In this document: in pieces, positions 23,618 to 30,259 of the stretch
How positions within the stretch are numbered: the first letter of the stretch is position 1
Layout: every line of letters starts with the position of its first letter
Source of the DNA: an uncultured Negativibacillus sp.
Lineage (GTDB): Bacteria > Bacillota > Clostridia > Oscillospirales > Ruminococcaceae
Length of the DNA stretch: 38,188 nt
Assembly (NCBI RefSeq): GCF_944388365.1
Contig: NZ_CALXIN010000013.1
Coordinates: 1 to 38,188, forward strand
Direction of reading: 5' to 3'
Notes under the pieces: generated by a model
The model's database searches: none
The model's input: only the letters and a program-made list of their open reading frames with translations
What the model was told of the DNA's origin: nothing
Made by a program: the position numbers and the translations under genes

Positions 23618-24209
23618 GTTGGATTCCTCCTTTGGATGATTGGATGCGGCTTTGGTCGGAAAATTCCTCCAAAGCCAGCTGTCGAACGGCTTTCTGAACC
23701 TTTTTGCGGATGCGCAGAGCTCTCATCCGCAAACAAACCACCGATCGCTGGTGTTCCTGCGCCAGCTGTACAAAGGTTTTTTTCTCGAGATAATGCTGCC
23801 GGTACAGCAGATATTCTTCGTCCGAAAGCTGCTGTAAAGCGGCTGTGATCCATTTTGTTTCGTCGATGGCAGCATCCTGCTGTAAACAGAGTTCCTCCCA
23901 GGGATCGTTCCCGTGCTGCTCCTGTTTTTGCTGCGCCAGCTGCTCCCGATCCAGATAGAGGACGCGGCTTTGCTGCTTTTTCTGTTTTTGTCGGGCATGT
24001 TTTAAGCAAAGCCGCGCCGTTTGAAACAAAAATCCGGCAGGGTTTGGATGGGTGAGCAACAGCTCACGCTTGTTCCAGGCGACGATAAAGGTTTCCTGCA
24101 GCAGGTCCTGCGCCAGTTCCCGATCCTTAGTCAGCGCCAGCAGAAAGTTTCCCAGATCGGCATAATATTGTTCACAGAGCGATTGAAAGAAGTTGTCTGC
24201 ATTGTTCAT
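23601..24209 (-). CDS. ECF-type RNA polymerase sigma factor
   Basis: A 202-residue sigma-70 family protein. Region 2 is visible as LAQDLLQETFIVAWNKR (about residues 31-47) and FLFQTARLCLKHARQK; region 4 as a helix-turn-helix around LSDEEYLLYRQHYLEKKTFVQLAQEH and VVCLRMRALRIRKK (about residues 128-170). It directs polymerase to a regulon controlled by the downstream anti-sigma factor. The ATG at 24209 lacks a good ribosome site, while a strong AAAGGAGG lies about 60 bases upstream without a fitting start codon in this frame. Targets are unknown. Confidence 0.9.
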   Translation of the reverse strand: MNNADNFFQSLCEQYYADLGNFLLALTKDRELAQDLLQETFIVAWNKRELLLTHPNPAGFLFQTARLCLKHARQKQKKQQSRVLYLDREQLAQQKQEQHGNDPWEELCLQQDAAIDETKWITAALQQLSDEEYLLYRQHYLEKKTFVQLAQEHQRSVVCLRMRALRIRKKVQKAVRQLALEEFSDQSRIQSSKGGIQHEKTC

Positions 24210-24307
24210 GATCTTTGTTCGGAGTGGCAGTTGATTATTTTGAGGGAAGAACCACCCCTGCTGTCCTCCTTTCTGTTAAAATATGACCTCAAATTGCAGA
24301 GGGTAAC

Positions 24308-24339
24308 AAAAAAGAACGCCCCGAATTTTTTCGGGGCGT
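24308..24339 (-). terminator. Terminator of the PH-domain gene
   Basis: On the minus strand ACGCCCCGA / TCGGGGCGT around a seven-base loop is followed by TCTTTTTTG, ahead of the sigma-factor gene. Confidence 0.85.
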
Positions 24340-24347
24340 AGATTGAT

Positions 24348-24743
24348 TTATTCAAAGCTCTGATATGCTTCATCGTCGGCGGGATCTTCCAGCACTTCAC
24401 CAAAGCGCATTCTCCGCTGAACTTTTACTTCTTCCACCTGCTCGTGGATCATTTCCTTGACCTCACGAGGGTTTTTGATATTTTTGATTTCCAAAACGGG
24501 AGCCGTCTTATCGGAACTTTGCAGCAGAATGCTGCCGACGCCGAAGATACGCTGTCCAAGGGTGATTTTCATGCTGATGTCCCGCACACGATAGAGCAGA
24601 ATTTCTTCAAACTTCATATTGAGCAGACCCTTTTCGCAGAAAATACGGTCCTCGGAGATTCCATATTTGGTAAAGGTGATCGGCAGTCCCAGAATTCTTG
24701 AACGGTCGGACCATAACAGATGAACAGAATCTTTTTTGCCCAT
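24348..24743 (-). CDS. Bacterial PH domain protein (YdbS/DUF304-like)
   Basis: A 131-residue soluble protein with a bacterial PH fold pattern: a beta-rich core with TKYGISEDRIFCEKGLLNM, IEEILLYRV-like VRDISMKITLGQRIFGVGSI and a C-terminal helix KEMIHEQVEEVK. These domains are common next to membrane proteins, but here there are no membrane helices. The function is unknown. The start follows AGAGAGGAG. It has its own promoter, flanked by an inverted repeat, and a terminator, so it is probably a single-gene unit. Confidence 0.75.
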   Translation of the reverse strand: MGKKDSVHLLWSDRSRILGLPITFTKYGISEDRIFCEKGLLNMKFEEILLYRVRDISMKITLGQRIFGVGSILLQSSDKTAPVLEIKNIKNPREVKEMIHEQVEEVKVQRRMRFGEVLEDPADDEAYQSFE

Positions 24744-24777
24744 CAGATCAACTCCTCTCTTGCTTTTTAGTAAGACT

Positions 24778-24805
24778 ATTGTAGCACATGTCCGAAAAAA
24801 AGCAA
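24778..24805 (-). promoter_or_regulatory. SigA-type promoter of the PH-domain gene
   Basis: On the minus strand TTGCTT (24800-24805) and TACAAT (24778-24783) are 16 bp apart, 35 bp before the gene. The 10-bp repeat CTTGCTTTTT (24759-24768) / AAAAAGCAAG (24797-24806) brackets the core promoter. Confidence 0.6.
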
Positions 24806-24871
24806 GAATTTTGAACGGATGTTAAAAGAAGATTCACCGTTTTGCAAATCAACAAACGAAGGATAAGTAGC

Positions 24872-25048
24872 TTACTTTTCTCCCTTTTCGCGAAGCTGTT
24901 CAGATAAACGGCCTTCGCTCTCTGCGATCAGCTCCTCCATCTCCCTGTGTTTGAGGTCGATGTAGTCCTTGAGCTCCTTGGACTGCTCCTGCAAAAGTTC
25001 TTTGACCGGTTTTTCCTCTGTGTTTTTGTTGTTTGGCTGCATCATCAT
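24872..25048 (-). CDS. Short charged coiled-coil protein
   Basis: A protein of up to 58 residues, rich in Glu and Lys, with no family I recognise. From residue about 15 onward it is one long predicted helix (LLQEQSKELKDYIDLKHREMEELIAESE) with heptad-like Leu/Ile spacing, suggesting dimerisation. Three consecutive ATG codons (25048, 25045, 25042) follow AAAGGAAGG; the first is taken. A strong promoter and a 9-bp inverted repeat lie just upstream, evidence that this is a genuine and regulated gene. No terminator is visible before the PH-domain gene. Confidence 0.68.
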   Translation of the reverse strand: MMMQPNNKNTEEKPVKELLQEQSKELKDYIDLKHREMEELIAESEGRLSEQLREKGEK

Positions 25049-25072
25049 TTGCCTTCCTTTCTGCACTTTTGT

Positions 25073-25095
25073 TTTACAAATATCGAATTTGTAAA
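25073..25095. promoter_or_regulatory. Palindromic operator candidate at the transcription start of the 58-aa gene
   Basis: TTTACAAAT-ATCGA-ATTTGTAAA is a perfect 9-bp inverted repeat with a five-base spacer. It begins four bases after the -10 of the minus-strand promoter, the place where a repressor would block initiation or early elongation. Confidence 0.65.
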
Positions 25096-25098
25096 CTT

Positions 25099-25127
25099 AT
25101 TATAACAGCCCACAAAGGGGATGACAA
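25099..25127 (-). promoter_or_regulatory. Strong SigA promoter of the 58-aa gene
   Basis: On the minus strand TTGTCA (25122-25127) and perfect TATAAT (25099-25104) are 17 bp apart. Confidence 0.75.
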
Positions 25128-25242
25128 TGCAAAAAAGTTGGAAAAAGCCCAGCCGAAAAAGAGGCAGCGTCCGCTGCATGAAAATGGTGCTAATAAAGGA
25201 GATCACCAGCGCTGGAAAAAGGGTACAGGGAAGCAAGAAGAA

Positions 25243-25728
25243 TTAAACAGAGAGTTCTTTTTCCATCTTGAAGTTGACCAGAGTAATGCCTCGGCGGACA
25301 ACCTCCTGACGGCGGATCACCCGAAAGCCGTTCTTTTCAAAGAATGGGCGGGCGGTAATCGAAACGTCCGAGGTGATTTTTTTGCATCCGGCGTCTTTGG
25401 CAGCCTGTTCGAGCTGGGACAGCAGCGCAGTGGCCACTCTTTGCCGCTGGAAATCCTTGCTGACATACATCCGGTCAAGGTATCCTTCGGCAAGGTCGAT
25501 GTCTGCAAAACCGGCGATGGAGTTCTGTTCCCACGCCACCAGACTCAAATGGGCCAAGAGGGTCCGGTTCCAGCGCTCCCGTGTTTCAGGGTCGTCGATT
25601 ACCGAATAAGGCGCCCAGGCTTCCTGCTGTTCAGGGGAATAGTCGGCAGCATTGACATAGTGGACAGTATCACAGAACAACCGGAGCATCTGGGTCAGAT
25701 TTTGTGGTTCATATCGTTTGAACTGCAT
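25243..25728 (-). CDS. GNAT family N-acetyltransferase
   Basis: A 161-residue single-domain GNAT protein transferring an acetyl group from acetyl-CoA to an amine. Motif A with the acetyl-CoA loop is LDRMYVSKDFQRQRVATALL (about residues 84-103; Q-R-x-x-V-A in place of the usual Q/RxxGxG/A), and the late motif is FFEKNGFRVIRRQ. The N-terminus MQFKRYEPQNLTQMLRLFCDTVHYVN resembles YafP-type acetyltransferases. The substrate is unknown. AAAGGAGG lies nine bases before the ATG. It looks monocistronic. Confidence 0.92.
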   Translation of the reverse strand: MQFKRYEPQNLTQMLRLFCDTVHYVNAADYSPEQQEAWAPYSVIDDPETRERWNRTLLAHLSLVAWEQNSIAGFADIDLAEGYLDRMYVSKDFQRQRVATALLSQLEQAAKDAGCKKITSDVSITARPFFEKNGFRVIRRQEVVRRGITLVNFKMEKELSV

Positions 25729-25857
25729 GGAAAATCCTCCTTTGAGTGATTTTTTAACGTTATTTTACCATGTTTTGCCGATAAAGTCGCTTGAATTTAG
25801 TAAAAATGTCATTTTAACATTTTCAGCAATGTTTTTTTAAAGCTAATTCACAGCGCC

Positions 25858-25888
25858 TTAACAAACAAATTCGGATGACGTGTATAAT
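25858..25888 (+). promoter_or_regulatory. Candidate promoter of the intergenic small RNA
   Basis: A perfect TATAAT (25883-25888) is preceded by TTAACA (25858-25863) at 19 bp, one or two longer than ideal. No gene lies downstream on this strand before the terminator at 25972-26004. Confidence 0.45.
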
Positions 25889-25894
25889 AAAGAT

Positions 25895-26004
25895 GTACTC
25901 AGCAAGAGGAACGAAGCCGCATCGTTCGTTGAGTATTTGCTCTACCCTCCTCAAAAAACACACCTCAGAAGAAAAACACCTGTCGATTTCGACAGGTGTT
26001 TTTA
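25895..26004 (+). ncRNA. Candidate trans-acting small RNA, about 110 nt
   Basis: The stretch between the GNAT and DUF3841 genes has no good coding frame but looks like an RNA unit. A TATAAT ends at 25888. TACTCAGC (25896-25903) pairs with GTTGAGTA (25928-25935), and inside it GAACGA (25909-25914) pairs with TCGTTC (25922-25927), giving a nested hairpin with one five-base bulge and a seven-base loop. A single-stranded segment with CCCTCCTC (25945-25952), complementary to Shine-Dalgarno sequences, follows, then a 14-bp terminator. This is the common layout of Gram-positive antisense regulators. It matches no RNA family I know. The minus strand could form the same hairpins. Confidence 0.48.
25972..26004. 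terminator. Bidirectional terminator of the small RNA and the DUF3841 pair
   Basis: AAAAACACCTGTCG pairs perfectly with CGACAGGTGTTTTT around ATTT, with T runs on both strands. Confidence 0.92.
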
Positions 26005-26012
26005 CTTTTCTT

Positions 26013-26594
26013 TTAAATTCCTGCGACGATCCATTCCCGACGGATGCACCACAGTCCAGCCTGCACCAGACCGACACCGGTGGTGTTACCTTGGAGGATG
26101 GCGTTGTGGTGTACAAACAAGCGTTCCCAGCTTTGCAGGATTTTTTGCTTTTCTTCAGGATAAAAGCTGCTCATCATTACCTTGTAGCAGTCCAGCCCTC
26201 GCATGGCAAGATCCGCTGTAAACGCCTTTTCTTCCTTTGGGTTGTCGGTCAAATAGCGCAGCTGCAAAATCTTGTTCCAGTCGTACAGATCAAAACAGAT
26301 GACCTGCTCCGCTGGCACGCAGAGAGTCAGCACCGTTCCGCCGCCGGTAGCATCGACGGCGGCGCGGTCAGCGACCGCCCAATAGGGAAACTGCGCTCCT
26401 TGAGGTTTGGGAACAAGCGCGGTAGCCTTCTCCGAGAACCACTGATAAGCGGTCAGGAAGAGGGGAGCGCTTTCTCCGTATTTTGCTTTGATGTATTCCG
26501 GCTTGGAGAAACAGACGCCGTCTCGTTTGATGGCTTCAATGACAGCGTCGCTTTGTGGGGAATAGAGGGTTATTTGATGATGTCGGTGATCCAT
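26013..26594 (-). CDS. DUF3841 domain protein, downstream copy
   Basis: A protein of about 193 residues belonging to DUF3841, whose function is unknown. It starts ITLYSPQSDAVIEAIKRDG and ends WERLF ... RREWIVAG, which lines up with ITVWTKQHRAVLETLEREG and WSRLF ... RKEWITDI of its upstream neighbour, so the two are tandem paralogues. No membrane helix or known catalytic motif is seen. The start is uncertain: ATG 26594 is taken because the conserved core begins just after it; ATG 26612 is possible. It overlaps the upstream gene by 25 bp and ends nine bases from a strong terminator. Confidence 0.75.
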   Translation of the reverse strand: MDHRHHQITLYSPQSDAVIEAIKRDGVCFSKPEYIKAKYGESAPLFLTAYQWFSEKATALVPKPQGAQFPYWAVADRAAVDATGGGTVLTLCVPAEQVICFDLYDWNKILQLRYLTDNPKEEKAFTADLAMRGLDCYKVMMSSFYPEEKQKILQSWERLFVHHNAILQGNTTGVGLVQAGLWCIRREWIVAGI

Positions 26595-27127
26595 TCTTTT
26601 CTGATCTCCCATATGGTTCCGTATTTCTGGTCGCTGTTGATGTGGATGCTGTCGTCAAACAGACGGGACCAGCTGTCGATGATTTCCCGCTTGATCTGTG
26701 GATAGAACTGGGACATATACGCCTGCGTGTCGCTGATGTTGTAGCTTTTCAGCAGTTCCTGATGTCGTTTGGCATCTTTAGCATCCTTGGGAATATAGGA
26801 ATAATTGAGGATAATGCCCCACTTTGCCACATGGATGGGAGTGATGATGGCAGGGTCCAGACTTAATTCCAGCATCACACTTTGTTCCTGCGGCAGATAG
26901 GTGCCCTCGCGGGAGAAGGATACCCACACAGGATAATCGGCATCAGCAGGCTTGTGGGAGGCGTCGGGACCGTTTTTGACCAGCCAGTCATAAACTTCCA
27001 GCACCAGGTCTGCACAATCCTCATTTTCGTACCGCACAAACTGCCGTTTGGCGACGTACCGACCTTCCCGTTCCAAGGTTTCCAGCACAGCACGGTGCTG
27101 TTTGGTCCAGACAGTGATTTTCTCCAT
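26570..27127 (-). CDS. DUF3841 domain protein, upstream copy
   Basis: A 185-residue DUF3841 protein, a soluble family without assigned function. Conserved features shared with its paralogue are the N-terminal WTKQHRAVLETLE helix, VYDWLVKNG, YPVWVSF and IIDSWSRLF near the C-terminus. GGAGG lies seven bases before the ATG at 27127; seven extra codons are open upstream. The gene starts only 22 bp after the typA-side hairpin and no promoter fits in between, so expression probably comes from typA read-through. The C-terminus overlaps the second copy, implying coupled translation. Confidence 0.8.
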   Translation of the reverse strand: MEKITVWTKQHRAVLETLEREGRYVAKRQFVRYENEDCADLVLEVYDWLVKNGPDASHKPADADYPVWVSFSREGTYLPQEQSVMLELSLDPAIITPIHVAKWGIILNYSYIPKDAKDAKRHQELLKSYNISDTQAYMSQFYPQIKREIIDSWSRLFDDSIHINSDQKYGTIWEIRKEWITDIIK

Positions 27128-27148
27128 ATCAAAACCTCCAGTATACAC

Positions 27149-27180
27149 AAACCCCCTCCTCGATTTCGAGGAGGGGGTTT
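27149..27180. terminator. Hairpin between typA and the DUF3841 genes
   Basis: AAACCCCCTCCTCG / CGAGGAGGGGGTTT around ATTT, 14 bp. On the minus strand (the typA direction) the following tract is only TTTGTGT, so termination may be incomplete. One arm (CCCTCC) is also complementary to the downstream GGAGG ribosome site. Confidence 0.8.
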
Positions 27181-27200
27181 TATCACACCTCGGACGAGTA

Positions 27201-29024
27201 TTAACCTCTGTTTTTGCTCCAAGCTTTCATACGCTCGGATTTATCCAGAATACGTTTTCTCATACGGATGCTCTTTGGTGTAACTTCGATCAGTTCATCG
27301 TCAGTGATAAACTCGATTGCCTGTTCCAGGCTCATGACCTTCGGCGGGATCAGACGCAGTGCGTCGTCGCTGCCCGATGCACGGGTGTTGGTCATGTGTT
27401 TCTTTTTGCAGACGTTGACAACGATGTCCTCGTCCTTTGGAGACTGACCAACGATCATACCCTCATATACTTCAACGCCGGCGCCGATAAACAGAGTGCC
27501 GCGTTCCTGAGCGTTGTACAGACCGTAGGTAACAGCTGTGCCGGTTTCAAAAGCAATCAGAGAACCGGTTGCACGCTTTGGAATATCTCCCTTATATGGC
27601 TCGTAGCCGTAGAAGACCGAGCTCATGATACCTTCACCTTTGGTGTCGGTCAAAAATTCGTTGCGGTAGCCGAACAGACCTCTGGCAGGAACGATGAATT
27701 CCAGCTTGGTTCTGCCGTTGAATGGGTTCATCGAAACCAGTGTACCTTTGCGGATACCCATTTTTTCCATAACCGAGCCGGTAGCAAAATCAGGAACATC
27801 GACAACCAGCTGCTCCATTGGTTCGAGGGTTTTGCCGCCTTCCTGCTGGAACAGAACCTGTGGGGTGCTGACCTGGAACTCATAGCCTTCACGGCGCATG
27901 GTTTCGATCAGGATGGACAGATGCATCTCACCACGGCCGGCAACACGGAACGATTCGGTGGAGTCGGTTTCGTAGACGTGCAGAGATACGTCCTTGAGGG
28001 TCTCTTTGAACAGACGGTCGCGCAGGTGACGGGAGGTCAGGAATTTGCCTTCCTTGCCTGCGAATGGGCTGTTGTTGACCGAGAAGGTCATCTCAACGGT
28101 AGGAGCGGAGATCTTGACAAATTCCAGAGGTTCTGGAGTGTCGGGAGAACAGATGGTCTCACCGATGGTCAGCTTTTCAATACCGGAGATGCAGACGATG
28201 TCGCCGACGGTTGCTTCCTGAGCAGGAACACGCTGCAGACCTTCGATCTGGTACAGGGTGACGATCTTGGAACGGTAGGAAACGTCTGGATTATGGAAGT
28301 CGCAGACAATGACCGGATCGTTAACATGCAGAGTACCGCGGGTGATACGGCCGATACCGATTCTGCCGACGAAATCGTTGTAGTCGATGGAGGAGATCAG
28401 CATCTGTGCAGGACCTTCTGGATCGCCTTCCGGTGCAGGAATTTCTTCCAGGATGGTGTCGAACAGGATGTCCAGGTTTTCGCCCTTTACGCCTGGTTCA
28501 CGGGAAGCGGTTCCTTCTTTACCGGAGCAGTAGAGGATCTTGCTTTCCAGCTGTTCCTCGTTTGCATCCAGATCAAACAGCAGGTCGTAAACTTCTTCGG
28601 TTACTTCCTCGTTTCTTGCATCAGGACGGTCGGTCTTGTTGACAACGATGATGACCTTGTGGCCCAGAGCCAGAGCCTTGGACAGAACAAAGCGGGTCTG
28701 TGGCATTGGTCCCTCGAAGGAATCGACCAGCAGGATAACGCCGTCTACCATCTTGAGGATACGCTCTACCTCGCCGCCGAAGTCTGCGTGTCCAGGGGTG
28801 TCGATGATGTTGATTTTGGTGCCTTTGTAGTTGATGGCAGTATTTTTGGCAAGGATCGTGATGCCTCTTTCGCGCTCGAGGTCACCGTTGTCCATGACAC
28901 GATCCTGAACGGACTGGTTGTCACGGAAGGTGCCGCTCTGTTTGAGCATCTGGTCGACCAGGGTGGTCTTACCATGGTCAACGTGCGCGATGATGGCGAT
29001 GTTTCTTAAATCGTTTCTGATCAC
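27201..29024 (-). CDS. typA: Ribosome-associated GTPase TypA/BipA
   Basis: A 607-residue translational GTPase with elongation-factor architecture that assists 50S subunit assembly, mainly at low temperature and under stress. G1 is [10 protein letters not shown] (about residues 11-20), G3 is [15 protein letters not shown]4 is NKTDRPDAR; the C-terminal part contains TPQVLFQ and [15 protein letters not shown], diagnostic for TypA. The frame is open 74 codons further upstream, but GTG 29024 with AAGGAGAG seven bases before gives the normal N-terminus ([14 protein letters not shown]). A terminator-like hairpin sits immediately before the ribosome site. Confidence 0.97.
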   Translation of the reverse strand: MIRNDLRNIAIIAHVDHGKTTLVDQMLKQSGTFRDNQSVQDRVMDNGDLERERGITILAKNTAINYKGTKINIIDTPGHADFGGEVERILKMVDGVILLVDSFEGPMPQTRFVLSKALALGHKVIIVVNKTDRPDARNEEVTEEVYDLLFDLDANEEQLESKILYCSGKEGTASREPGVKGENLDILFDTILEEIPAPEGDPEGPAQMLISSIDYNDFVGRIGIGRITRGTLHVNDPVIVCDFHNPDVSYRSKIVTLYQIEGLQRVPAQEATVGDIVCISGIEKLTIGETICSPDTPEPLEFVKISAPTVEMTFSVNNSPFAGKEGKFLTSRHLRDRLFKETLKDVSLHVYETDSTESFRVAGRGEMHLSILIETMRREGYEFQVSTPQVLFQQEGGKTLEPMEQLVVDVPDFATGSVMEKMGIRKGTLVSMNPFNGRTKLEFIVPARGLFGYRNEFLTDTKGEGIMSSVFYGYEPYKGDIPKRATGSLIAFETGTAVTYGLYNAQERGTLFIGAGVEVYEGMIVGQSPKDEDIVVNVCKKKHMTNTRASGSDDALRLIPPKVMSLEQAIEFITDDELIEVTPKSIRMRKRILDKSERMKAWSKNRG

Positions 29025-29041
29025 GTCAAACTCTCCTTCTG

Positions 29042-29075
29042 AAAAACACCGGATATGACGTGCAGTCAGATCCGG
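29042..29075 (-). promoter_or_regulatory. Terminator-like hairpin in the typA leader
   Basis: On the minus strand CCGGAT-CT-GAC / GTC-AT-ATCCGG (29049-29075) is followed by TGTTTTTC and, four bases on, by the typA ribosome site. A TATAAT lies upstream at 29133-29138 with a weak -35, giving a leader of about 100 nt. It could act as an attenuator or cold-sensitive structure. The rest of the 318-bp gap to pdxK shows no gene. Confidence 0.5.
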
Positions 29076-29280
29076 CATTGATGTTCTTGCTATGTGTGAA
29101 AAAATAAAGTCACAAAATAATTTTCTTTTCTCATTATATCGCGAAAATAACGCACTTTCCAGCGTTTTTTGAATTTCCCTTGTATTGCATAAACAGGATG
29201 CTTTTCCAGAAATCGTTTTTGTTGAGATTGTAAAATTCAATTTCATATTTGCAGCGTTATATCTAATTGTTTGTCGGTAC

Positions 29281-29308
29281 TTGCATCGGCAGATGCAGGT
29301 GATATAAT
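29281..29308 (+). promoter_or_regulatory. pdxK promoter with an inverted repeat in its spacer
   Basis: TTGCAT (29281-29286) and TATAAT (29303-29308) are 16 bp apart. TGCATC-GGCA-GATGCA (29282-29297) is a perfect 6-bp inverted repeat lying across the -35 and spacer, a likely repressor or activator site. Confidence 0.62.
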
Positions 29309-29342
29309 AATTTTATTCTGATTTTGTCTGGGGGTTTTATTT

Positions 29343-30206
29343 ATGCCGGATCGTCCGAAACGTGTCGCCGCCATCCATGATCTGTCTGGATTTGGACGGT
29401 GTTCTCTGACGGTGATTCTGCCCACTCTGTCGGTGATGGGAGTGCAGGTCTGCCCGATTCCTACCGCGGTTTTTTCCACCCACACGGGTGGCTTGGGAGA
29501 GGTGCAGCGCCGCGATCTGTCCGATTTTACGCTGCCATGTCTGGAGCATTATCTGCATCTGGGATTGGAGTTTGAGTGTGTGTACAGCGGCTTTTTAAGC
29601 TCCCAGGAGCAGATTGACCACTGCCTGAAAATCTTTTCTGCTTATCCTGATGCGTTGGCAGTGGTCGATCCGGTGATGGGAGATCATGGAAGACCCTATC
29701 GTACCATTACGCCTCAGATGCGTAGCCGATTGCAGGAGCTGGTAAAGGTGGCGGATGTCATCACGCCGAACCTCACCGAAGCCTGTATGCTGCTGAAAAT
29801 CCCCTATCTTACCCAAGGTTTGTCCCGCTCAGAGGCAAGAAGTCTGCTGGCGCGGCTGAGCGAGCTTGGACCAAACGACGTCGTTGTGACCGGCGTGCCG
29901 ATGGCTTCGGGAAAGATTTCAAATATTGGCTATGACCGGAAAAATAATTCCTTCTGGTCGGTGGACTGCGACTATGTGCCGGTGTCCTATCCAGGAACGG
30001 GCGACCTGTTTGCCAGTGTGCTGACCGGTGGATTTCTGACGGGTGACAGTTTGCCGATGGCGATGGGCAGGGCAGCATACTTTGTGGAACGGTGCATCAA
30101 AACCACCTTCAGCTATTCGTCCGATACCCGCTATGGTGTCATGCTGGAAAAGGAACTGGCAGCGCTCATCGACCGTCAGAACGTCAAAGATTTTTCGCTG
30201 CTATAA
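29343..30206 (+). CDS. pdxK: Pyridoxine/pyridoxal/pyridoxamine kinase
   Basis: A 287-residue ribokinase-superfamily enzyme phosphorylating B6 vitamers to make pyridoxal phosphate. HDLSGFGRCSLT near residue 12, VYSGFLSSQEQ (about residues 80-90), VVDPVMGDHGRPY (about 105-117), ITPNLTEA near residue 140 and SYPGTGDLFASVLTGG (about residues 217-232; catalytic Asp) are family motifs. The ATG follows a weak ribosome site TGGGGG. The gene is single, with its own promoter and palindrome and a 24-bp terminator. PLP made here would serve alanine racemase and other enzymes. Confidence 0.94.
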   Translation: MPDRPKRVAAIHDLSGFGRCSLTVILPTLSVMGVQVCPIPTAVFSTHTGGLGEVQRRDLSDFTLPCLEHYLHLGLEFECVYSGFLSSQEQIDHCLKIFSAYPDALAVVDPVMGDHGRPYRTITPQMRSRLQELVKVADVITPNLTEACMLLKIPYLTQGLSRSEARSLLARLSELGPNDVVVTGVPMASGKISNIGYDRKNNSFWSVDCDYVPVSYPGTGDLFASVLTGGFLTGDSLPMAMGRAAYFVERCIKTTFSYSSDTRYGVMLEKELAALIDRQNVKDFSLL

Positions 30207-30258
30207 CGCATAAAAAAAGAGGAAAATGCCTTCGGGCATTTTCCTCTTTTTTTATGCG
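30207..30258. terminator. Bidirectional terminator between pdxK and the dipeptidase
   Basis: An unusually long perfect 24-bp stem (30207-30230 with 30235-30258) around a TTCG tetraloop, beginning at the pdxK stop codon and ending two bases from the dipeptidase stop; A and T runs are inside the arms. Confidence 0.93.
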
Positions 30259-30259
30259 G

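Noticed and set aside
25127..25246. A 39-codon basic open frame on the plus strand with AAAGGGG upstream
   Set aside because: Its start coincides with the -35 box of the strong minus-strand promoter, no promoter of its own is convincing, and it runs into the GNAT gene end. Possible but not supported.
25895..26004. The small-RNA candidate as SRP RNA, 6S RNA, tmRNA or a T-box
   Set aside because: The conserved SRP apical loop, the 6S open bubble, the tmRNA tRNA-like end and T-box or AGGGUGG motifs are not present, and the length does not fit.
27048..29009. A 653-codon open frame on the plus strand opposite typA
   Set aside because: It lies antisense to the well-supported typA gene, has no ribosome site or family motif, and is explained by codon bias of typA.
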